Source: Sclerotinia nivalis (Eukaryota; Ascomycota; Leotiomycetes; Helotiales; Sclerotiniaceae). Taken from it: DNA of 64,000 nucleotides. How positions within the stretch are numbered: position 1 is the stretch's first letter; every line of letters begins with the position of its first letter. Both the position numbers and the translations under genes were made by a program. The notes under the pieces are model-generated. The model was not told where the DNA came from. It saw nothing but the letters and a program-made list of their open reading frames with translations, and searched no databases. The DNA lies in the NCBI GenBank assembly GCA_029531795.1, contig JAPEIS010000002.1:1054001-1118000 (forward strand), in the 5' to 3' direction. Below, piece by piece: positions 56,425 through 64,000 of this stretch.

Positions 56425-59235
56425 TTATGACTGTTGTACAAGAGGCCTCCATGATCCAAACAAATCGAATGATTCTCTGCTCCATGGCCCTTTAGCGCCT
56501 GTTTCACTTCCAGGATTTCCTAGTGTGTTGTTCGTAGCGTTCCCCCCGCTTCCGACGCCCCCAGAGATCACCGCGGGTGGGCCCATATGATTAACAGCTG
56601 GAACTAGTGCTTCCTTTGCAGCCTTTTGGATTGATATTCCACGAGTTGCGGGGTTGATTATTCTAGGCCTTGAAAACCCGTGAGTATGACTTTGTGCTTC
56701 TTTCTCTACTATTTGATTTGCCGACACAAATCCGCTGGTCTCGACAGGGATAATATCTGGAATTGAGCTTGATGACTGCTTAATTTCGACATTGTTAGAA
56801 GAAGATTGCGCCGCTGGAGGGAATTTCGATGGCTGGCCAATGAGACTAGAAATCGTCTTGATAGGGACTGTTTCCACTCGATGCTGATTTGGCGTCGGCA
56901 TGAATTTGGCCATGAAGCGACCAGTCGCATTGAAAGTAGAGCCATTAGATGTTATGCCTACCAAGAGCTTATCCGATTCGATAATTTTCGAGCCCGCCCC
57001 ACGAATGATACTAACAGCACTTTCTCCATCCTCAACTCCAGCTTTTGGAATCATAACAGTATCTGGTACCGAATTTTCGGGTTTGCTTTTACTCGCGATG
57101 TTAGGATATATCGTAACTTTTGGAATCACTGATATCTGTTGGAGGGCGCATGACACAGGGGTAGTAGCCTCTACTGCAGAACTTATCTTTTCTGCAGGGT
57201 CTGATGTGGTGGCAAATTCGGTATTAGGTTTGTAGGTAGGTTCAGAAACTGCTGTCATACCACCTTCTGCAAGCGAAGGACGCACATTAGATTCTGGCCG
57301 CGTTTCTGAAGCATTAGTCGTTGGGGCCTGGTCTGAGGTGGTGCCCTTGTTCGGGTCAAAAGCATTGCTACTTCGTTTCTTTGTAGTTCCTGACGCCTTG
57401 GGTAGATATTTAGGTAAATGATATTCATGATCTTGCGCATGATCCTCAGCTATCTGGGGAATCTTATCATTCAAGCTTGAAAGATGGTCCAATCTAGGGC
57501 GTCTGGACCTATCTCCTATGTTGCTCGAGTGACGTTGTTGTTTATGTACCGAGTGTCCCTGGTCTATCAACGACGATGCAGCATTAGGTATGGAGTTTTG
57601 GGCCTCTGTCAGTCTATTGCGAGACAGAATTGCATCTATTGTTTGATGATCGATACCAATGCCTGCTGGAGAGGAGAACGGCTCCTCAAAGTCACTAAGA
57701 TTCAGATCGTTCGGGGATGCTGAAATGTGCGGCTCATTATTGCCATAATCATTGACCAAATCGTTATTTGCATCATTACTAATCGAGGACCTGTGAGGCG
57801 AAGATACTTTCGCTGCAGGTGAGGCAGGATCGAGCTTAGTTGATTTGGCGGTCTCTCGTTCTCTTGTCAATAAATAAGACCTGGGGCTAGAATATGGTTT
57901 AGCCGAAGGAATAACAGAACCTGAGTTGATTGAACTATTGGTCCCATTTTCCATTGCTAATGTAGAAGATCTTGGCCTGGGTTGATCCATAAACATCAAC
58001 ATCTTATTTCGTGGACGGGACTTGATGCGTAGAGATGAATGGGATCTTTCCGGTAGCTGATCCAGTGGTGAGGCACTGTTCTGAGATTCCTGCCATTTGC
58101 TTGACTCTTTTGCTGCTGGTTTAGGTGCTGGTGTAATTCCTGATGGCGGAGATGATAATCCCGATATCTGCTCAGATAAGTTGAGTGGACGTTTCTTTTT
58201 CTTCCCGACAGCTTCTTTGGGCTTGGGAACTGAAGCCGGGTGGTCATCTTCCTCAGAGCTCGAATCCATTGACAAGTCGATAGTTGTTGATTGGTTCTTC
58301 TGCACAAATGAATTCCTTGTCATATTTCCAGATGTAGCTTCGCGAGAAGAGAGTGATAGAAATGCGCCAGTAAGGTTATTAGCATATCCACTTTTTTCAG
58401 GCTTGTCTCTCTTCTGTGCTTTTGTTCGACTCTGAAAGGAGCCTGTGTTTCTAGCCATGTCGACTGCCAAGCTTTGTTTCCTATTGGATGGAACAGCTTC
58501 ATTGCTGTCTCCATTCTCTTTGTTGTTATTACTATTGGATCGTTGGATGGACTTGAGCTTTAGAAATTCATATCGTATAGGTCCAGTGTTTAATGGTGTC
58601 GGCGTGAATGACAAAGTAGTCCCCATAAGATTCTGTGCAAAGCCACTTTTGTTTGTTAGAGGTTCATTTGCCTTATATCGTTTTGTAGGCCTGGGACTGT
58701 CATTTCCACTCGCATGGCTAGCATTCAGCATCTGCCGTTGTTCAAACGGAGATGTATTTGGTATAAGTGCCTTTCCATAATGACCAGAAGGTGTGCCAAG
58801 TATAGAGTTAAGTGGTTTTGGCTTTAGATGAGCTGCTGCAATACTTTGCGACCGAATAACAGATGCTGCGGATCGTGCTGGCGATGAATCCCCATTTCTT
58901 GCAATAAACCGCTCCTCCCTTTCTTTGACTCGTTTATCGATGAGCTCGGTGAGATCTTGGTCCCTCCTCTCTATGAATTCCGATACTTCGACCAATATTC
59001 CATTTCTTTCCAACTCCAACTCGGCCCCTTCATCAAGTGAGGCTTTTTCGCGCCAGTGTGCATCTCCTACCAAATTCGCTCTTTCGTCAAATACCATGAC
59101 ACGCTTGTTGAAAGTGTGATACTTCAATCGCCCATCTTGCCAACGCTTCTGTTTTCGACGGGTATCAGCTGTATAGAGGCACCGAAATTCGAGGATCGGA
59201 GCGGTATTCTGATCTGGAGGAACGTCCATAGACAT
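56425..59235 (-). CDS. DUF2439 (Mte1/ZGRF1-like N-terminal domain) protein
   Basis: Single long exon, 936 residues. The start ATG is at 59235 (MSMDVPPDQNTAPILEFRC); the open frame extends upstream only to a TTG. The DUF2439 domain lies at the N-terminus (FRCLYTADTRRKQKRWQDGR, KYHTFNKRVMVFDERANLVG, GAELELERNGILVEV). The rest is long and disordered, rich in Ser, Pro and Asn, with short repeated motifs (SGFAQNLMGTTLSF, SGYANNLTGAFLSL) like those seen in fungal homologues, and a conserved tail (GPWSRESFDLFGSWRP). In yeast, Mte1 works with the Mph1 helicase in recombination and telomere maintenance; in animals the domain is in ZGRF1. Function here is inferred from that domain only. Confidence 0.82.
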   Translation of the reverse strand: MSMDVPPDQNTAPILEFRCLYTADTRRKQKRWQDGRLKYHTFNKRVMVFDERANLVGDAHWREKASLDEGAELELERNGILVEVSEFIERRDQDLTELIDKRVKEREERFIARNGDSSPARSAASVIRSQSIAAAHLKPKPLNSILGTPSGHYGKALIPNTSPFEQRQMLNASHASGNDSPRPTKRYKANEPLTNKSGFAQNLMGTTLSFTPTPLNTGPIRYEFLKLKSIQRSNSNNNKENGDSNEAVPSNRKQSLAVDMARNTGSFQSRTKAQKRDKPEKSGYANNLTGAFLSLSSREATSGNMTRNSFVQKNQSTTIDLSMDSSSEEDDHPASVPKPKEAVGKKKKRPLNLSEQISGLSSPPSGITPAPKPAAKESSKWQESQNSASPLDQLPERSHSSLRIKSRPRNKMLMFMDQPRPRSSTLAMENGTNSSINSGSVIPSAKPYSSPRSYLLTRERETAKSTKLDPASPAAKVSSPHRSSISNDANNDLVNDYGNNEPHISASPNDLNLSDFEEPFSSPAGIGIDHQTIDAILSRNRLTEAQNSIPNAASSLIDQGHSVHKQQRHSSNIGDRSRRPRLDHLSSLNDKIPQIAEDHAQDHEYHLPKYLPKASGTTKKRSSNAFDPNKGTTSDQAPTTNASETRPESNVRPSLAEGGMTAVSEPTYKPNTEFATTSDPAEKISSAVEATTPVSCALQQISVIPKVTIYPNIASKSKPENSVPDTVMIPKAGVEDGESAVSIIRGAGSKIIESDKLLVGITSNGSTFNATGRFMAKFMPTPNQHRVETVPIKTISSLIGQPSKFPPAAQSSSNNVEIKQSSSSIPDIIPVETSGFVSANQIVEKEAQSHTHGFSRPRIINPATRGISIQKAAKEALVPAVNHMGPPAVISGGVGSGGNATNNTLGNPGSETGAKGPWSRESFDLFGSWRPLVQQS

Positions 59236-59904
59236 AGTGACAGGGCAGATGCAGTCTTCTTCAAGGCATTGCAAATGCCCAACGTGACTCTAGTTCAGAG
59301 AGAATCGTTAAGCAGGAGGCATCCTTGTGGAAATAATTGCCTTGCCTTGAAGTCAATTTTTGGATTTCGTTGTTTCCTTACACGACGCGAAACTTGGATA
59401 ATCCGACGCGCCGACTCCCGCCCTCTCACGTGCTGATAAGCACAAGGTTAAGTTACGATAAGCATGTTTAATTAGCAGGTCGCGTGTTTAAATTATTCTC
59501 AGCCATTATTCTCAGCCATCATTCTGTTGACTTGATGTTCGAATACAGCAGCAATAGTTTTCTCATTGATCACCAAGTAGTCGACAACCCCTATATAAAC
59601 TGCCGTATTTAATAATTCGATTGCACTCAATCAAACGACATATAAATCATGTGACTTTGACTTATAGTAAGGTAAAAAGGTAGAGGTATTTGATAGTGAT
59701 ATATTCATCTCGGCACCAAGTCCTCGGACTGTGAGTACACCCTTCCAGTCTGTATGCCGCCACGCGCCTTCACTGCCGCTCAAGGCATTGGAGTGATCCA
59801 GGTTGTAGATCTTGGAAACATTGTTGAATAGATTTCTGATTATGGCATTCCCCAGAACAGATTTGGACAGTCACTGAGGTTTCATCATTCAAACACGTTT
59901 CCGC
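59236..59904. other. Intergenic region
   Basis: Promoter of the DUF2439 gene and 5' flank of the dead esterase gene. No gene seen. Confidence 0.55.
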
Positions 59905-59905
59905 C

Positions 59906-60675
59906 ATGTTCACCCTTTTGTCTCATCGCCTCTGCTACTCCTACAAACCCTAGCAATAGCTCGCGTGGCATTTGAATCTCGAGCTCTAGTCAATAACACA
60001 GCATGTTCTCCAGTCCATTTGATCATAGCTCCGGGACGACTGAGAACTATCCAGGTACTCTCAAAACTTTGGCCGAGCTGATTATCGATGCCAATCCAGG
60101 GACTAATTACGAAAGCGTCATCTATCCCACCACGGACGAGATTTCCACTAGTAGCTATGCTGAAGGGTCTTTTGCTTCTAAGAATCAGCTTGCTGCTTAC
60201 ACTGTGTCTTGCGAAGACTCGAAAATTGTTATATTCGCCTACTCTCAAGTATGCTAATTTTTTATTCATGGAATGGAACACCTAGGCTAGCTCATCAGGG
60301 TGCCATGGTTATTCGAGATATGTTGGCTGGTTGAGGCGGTGATGAGATTCTTGGTGCCGGAAATGGGTCACTTCTTAATTAGTTCGAGCATTGGAGACCG
60401 TAAGTTGGGAACAACGATGTAGTACTGGTAACGGAATCGAAGCACGTCATGGCCTAGGTTTTCAATAATACCAAAGAACGAATACTGCACATCTCTCAGA
60501 AATAGGTACCCAAGAACTGCTTCTCAGATCTCAGTCATTGAAAAGCAATACGCTTCAAAGATTACAGACTAGTACTGCAATGTTGAAGATCTAGTATGTG
60601 CTAGTGGTGAAAATATCATAGCTCATCTTGATAATATTGCTGCTACTTAGGCACAGACTATATTGGAGGCATAAT
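59906..60675 (+). pseudogene. Dead CE5 esterase gene (cutinase / acetylxylan esterase family)
   Basis: Family blocks are readable across changing frames. After an ATG (59906) and a frameshift comes a signal-peptide-like stretch (LLLLQTLAIARVAF), then NNTACSPVHLII. A second frameshift leads to GTTENYPGTLKTLAELIIDA, NPGTNYESVIYPTTDEIST and QLAAYTVSCEDSKIVIFAYSQ. A 50-bp intron (60249-60298) splits the nucleophile motif exactly, giving YSQ-GAMVI with Ser codon 60243-60245. Downstream, TGA interrupts MLAG*GGDEILGAGNGSL, and further stops and shifts interrupt ILHISQK, VIEKQYASKITD, YCNVEDLVCASGENIIAHLD. Such secreted serine esterases cut cutin or acetylxylan. Several independent lesions make a sequencing error an unlikely cause. 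Confidence 0.85.
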
Positions 60676-61653
60676 GATTACATCACTGATCGTAAGGAAG
60701 TTTCGGTGTAGAATACTAAACTGTCGTTAGAGGAACCCGAAGATTGACACCCACTAGCTTATGTAATGATAATCCCTAATCCGCTAGACAGGCCACGGTT
60801 GGCGGGCCGTTCCAGACTAGATACTATTTGATAGTTTATAAGTTTATGTGTTATGGTTTCTCTATTTTGTTTTAAGAGGATGTTACCAGAATGTTAATTT
60901 CCATATGGAATGTTCATAGGTTTCTTTTGGTTCACATATAATTTCTAGTAAAGGGGAGAAGGATCTTTAACAAACTGTTGGTTTCATGGTTCGATGTGAC
61001 CCCATCTGACGTGATACAAGAGGCTCATTCTTTTTGAAACAGGAGATATAAAAGCCGCTCTTAAACTTGGCAGGGATTTCTATTCGAAGCTCAAATACGA
61101 GTAGGAAATCGATAGACTGAAGGATAGAGAAATGAGTACAAGGTTTGGACATTCAATCTGCCAATATCAATCACTCTGCAGAAGAATCCCTACACGTGTA
61201 TTATAACGTAAAAATACCGTAATTATTCGTATAAAGTGCTGGGCAGCCAAATTATGTCACTTGAAGTCAAGAGGTTGGTTTTTATTGCTTAAGGAGGCAC
61301 AGGCCATTCATCCATTTTTATGAACCCCGCGAACCGGTTTGGGTTTCAGTAGGTAGGTAATCTTTGGTGCTGCGCATTTCTTTGATAAAATCCTACGATA
61401 CAAACTCCACAGGAATCGGAATCATTCTTAGAAACACTCCGTCAACTTTCTTTAGTCTACCAATTCGGCTATGTTTTGATATTGGAAACTTATCAATTGA
61501 TTTATTGACAGCTGTCCCTACCTTCCATATATCAACAACTTCTTAATCGTCCAGGATCAACAGCGTGGAATCATCCATCTCCAACTCTCTTCTTTTGGTG
61601 CATTGGCACATATAGCAACTACTATCTAATTGATACATTCTTTCACCAACAAT
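60676..61653. other. Intergenic region
   Basis: 5' region of the BAR-SH3 gene. Short frames at 60967-61152 and 61364-61546 lack motifs. No gene seen. Confidence 0.55.
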
Positions 61654-63249
61654 ATGAATTCTATGCACCGGCAGATTGGTAAGATCAGGAATAAAGGTCC
61701 CGGGGATACTGCAAAAGTATCGGTACTTCTGAACGACTACGACGATGCGAATAAGATGCTCAATATGGTAAGTTGCCTACATATCGCGCCATAATTCCAA
61801 ACCCAAGACATAAAACATTACTGATATAGATAACTAGATAATTGAAGCTTCCAAAGCATGGAGAGACGCATGGGTATCCATGCTTTCCACTCAGTTGAAC
61901 ACAGCAACCAGTTTCGAAGAATTATATCAGCCCATCGTAGGCACCAGCGATGCCCATCGAGACAATCCAGCAGTTACCCCTCGCCAACAGATGGATCGAA
62001 CTATAAAATTAAAGGAAACATATGCGGAACTGAAAACGGATTTACTGGAAGAGGTTATGATGATGGACTCTCGGGTTACAAAACCAGCTACAGAAGTAAA
62101 GGACTTTCTACAACCTATCCGGAAGACAATTAAGAAACGAGAGAATAAAAGATTGGATTGGGAGAGATATATAGACAAGGTCAATAAAGCTTCTGCGAAG
62201 ATGAAGAGAAGTGATCGAGAGAATGCGGCTCTAGCAAAGGCTGAAGAGGAACAAGGGAGGGCAGCAGAGGTAGGGTCTTGCATATGTCATGTATGAATCC
62301 ATTGCTAATTGGTATCTAGGCATTCAAAGATGCGGATGCTCACCTTCGAGAAACACTACCACCCGTGATTGCTGCAGCTTTCTCGATACTCCCACATCTA
62401 CTCGCTGCCCAAATAATGATCCAAAATACCCTCCTCGCCCAATATTACACAGCACTACACAACTACTGCGAAGACGTGGGTCTACCCTCTCCACCACCAC
62501 CAATGGAAGACGTAATCGCAGTCTGGAACCAGGACTACCTCCCCATAAAACAAGAAGTCGAACTGATAGACTGCATACGCCGTGGCAAAGCCACCCACCA
62601 ACCCATGAACATCGGCGATGAAAACGCCAACGCCAAATCTGTAACCGGTCTTAACGTCCGCAATGGTTTTTCCCGCCGTCCCTCAAATCAGTCTATGAGC
62701 ACTAATCGCGACCCTTCCCCAAACCCCAGCACCTCAACCACATATTCCGAAGCTCGGTCTCCCAGACCCGATCGACCACCCCCTATTCGCTCCGCCTCAC
62801 GTCCTCGCCTTACTTCGGCACATACCGTACCTGTGTTTTCACCCCCCACAGCCCCCAGCACAGACTACTCTGAACCTCCACTTCCAACCCCTGGCGCAGA
62901 CTACTCCAACCACCTAACTCCCGTATCCACTCATTCCTCCTATACCCCCGCCGGCCCCTCGCCAGATTATTTCCAACGCGGTTCCACCAATGAAGGCCTG
63001 GCCGTCAATTCTGCCATTGGCAAGAAAAAGCCTCCTCCGCCTCCACCTAAACGTCTCGGCTCATCTAATGGCGGAATTTTCGTAGTAGCGCTTTACAATT
63101 TCGAGGGACAAGGACAAGGAGATTTGAGTTTCAAAGAAGGTGATCGGATCAGGGTTACGAAGAAAACGGAGAGCACAGATGATTGGTGGGATGGGGAATT
63201 GAGGGGATTGAAGGGGAGTTTTCCGGCCAATTATTGTAAGGCTGCATGA
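61654..63249 (+). CDS. hob1: BAR-SH3 protein (Rvs167/hob1-like amphiphysin)
   Basis: CDS join(61654..61767,61838..62269,62320..63249), 491 residues. The BAR domain covers about residues 1-245 (IIEASKAWRDAWVSML, LYQPIVGTSDAHR, KETYAELKTDLLEEV, KTIKKRENKRLDWERYIDKV, LPHLLAAQIMIQNTLLAQYY). A Pro/Ser-rich linker with polyproline (KKKPPPPPPKR) leads to a C-terminal SH3 domain (about 435-491: VVALYNFEGQGQGDLSFKEG, DDWWDGELRGLKGSFPANYC). It senses membrane curvature and acts with actin in endocytosis. The acceptor after ATAACTAG gives MLNM-IIEASKAW; phases close. Length and order fit the family; the hob1 name is used for the BAR-SH3 type. Confidence 0.92.
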
Positions 63250-64000
63250 ACGCGACTGGGATGTAGTAAAGGGGTGAGAGGTCGTTTGATTATATGAAAG
63301 CGCTTTATTTCGTTTTAGTTTACGAGTACTGGAGCGACTGGGATTTATTGCAGAAGTCTTGGAGAAGGACGATCTGTTTGCGATATGCTCTTGGGAAAAC
63401 ACATTTGAGATATCTAGCTCAAAAATCTATGGATGACATCTTCTGGTATCAGGCATGGAGGAAAGATGAAGGATGGATGGATGGATGGATGGATGGACAA
63501 ATCGATCAAACACAGGCTTTTTAATTACCCAGGTATACTATAATAATCTGATATCAAAATCAAAGTCAATGAAAAGAATGCAATGTGCATGACACCTCAG
63601 TTAAGTATCTCTCTCCCTATCTATCACATACCACATACACATACACATACACATAAATTCATCAACTAGGTAATCAAACCAACTCACGAGATGAGAGATA
63701 AAACCATGTATGAAGAAAAAATTTCAATTAAAAAATGTATACTAATTATGCTATTCGCTATTCCCCTATTTCGCTATGCCATGCGATACGACGCTGTACT
63801 ATCTTTCCATCTATACCCAATTCCTACACAGCTTTGGAAGGTATTTCGATATTAAAATCATATCACTTCATACCGATTTAATTCATTCCAATCCAATCCA
63901 TCCATCCATCCCATTCCGCTGCGCTACGCTACGCTATATACTGCATCATATCATCATTCGATATGTAAATATGAAAGTGAATATGAAAGCAGGAACCTTC
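63250..64000. other. 3' flank with simple repeats
   Basis: Downstream of the BAR-SH3 gene to the window edge. It holds (ATGG)n at 63471-63496, (ACATAC)n at about 63633-63653 and (CATC)n near 63896-63911. No gene seen. Confidence 0.6.

Noticed and set aside
59236..59274. N-terminal extension of the DUF2439 protein
   Set aside because: Begins at TTG; ATG at 59235 precedes the conserved domain directly.
1..64000. CRISPR arrays, bacterial operons, tRNA or rRNA genes
   Set aside because: No direct-repeat/spacer array and no convincing tRNA A/B boxes were seen; the DNA is fungal nuclear.

Overview
The window is nuclear DNA of a filamentous ascomycete (Pezizomycotina). The gene families, short GT..AG introns with CTAAC/CTGAC branch points, CT-rich leaders and RIP-like (C-to-T / G-to-A) damage in transposons all fit. 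The protein set and AT-rich intergenic DNA suggest a Leotiomycetes (Helotiales, Botrytis/Sclerotinia-like) genome, but that placement is an inference from general resemblance.

Layout. 1-9084 is a nest of decayed, AT-rich retroelements: the 3' part of a Gypsy LTR element (integrase, chromodomain, probable LTR), a nearly whole but stop-riddled Tad-type LINE ending in a poly(A) run, and a second LINE 3' fragment whose AATC tail abuts the next gene. 9112-12776 is a chitin-binding/GH18 chitinase whose 5' end is missing at that junction and which carries internal stops. A convergent gene at 12908-14070 encodes a Zn2Cys6 protein. 14.7-17.1 kb is non-coding and holds a 25-bp G run.

17-64 kb is mostly ordinary gene space. 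In order: phosducin-like protein; a divergent pair encoding isoorotate (uracil-5-carboxylate) decarboxylase and thymine-7-hydroxylase; a 3.3-kb gene-poor stretch; mitochondrial glycine decarboxylase P protein; TOM5; a GNAT acetyltransferase; nucleoporin Nup54/Nup57; complex I subunit NDUFA8; a large dynamin-like/SLIP-GC-like GTPase; zuotin; a relic region with diverged repeats; MZM1; splicing factor SLT11; sterol C24-methyltransferase ERG6; an NTPase-like fragment; a DUF1993 protein with two long introns; a zinc-finger protein with two C-terminal membrane segments; a DUF2439 (Mte1/ZGRF1-like) protein; a dead CE5 cutinase/acetylxylan esterase gene; and a BAR-SH3 protein.

Functional links. The clearest is thymine salvage: the two divergent genes at 19.4-22.7 kb encode the enzymes that oxidise thymine to isoorotate and decarboxylate it to uracil, sharing a 558-bp intergenic promoter. 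Mitochondrial functions recur (GCV2, TOM5, NDUFA8, MZM1) but look like separate housekeeping genes. Two secreted carbohydrate-active genes (chitinase, CE5 esterase) are both broken. Exon boundaries were set by eye from splice consensus, frame continuity and family motifs.
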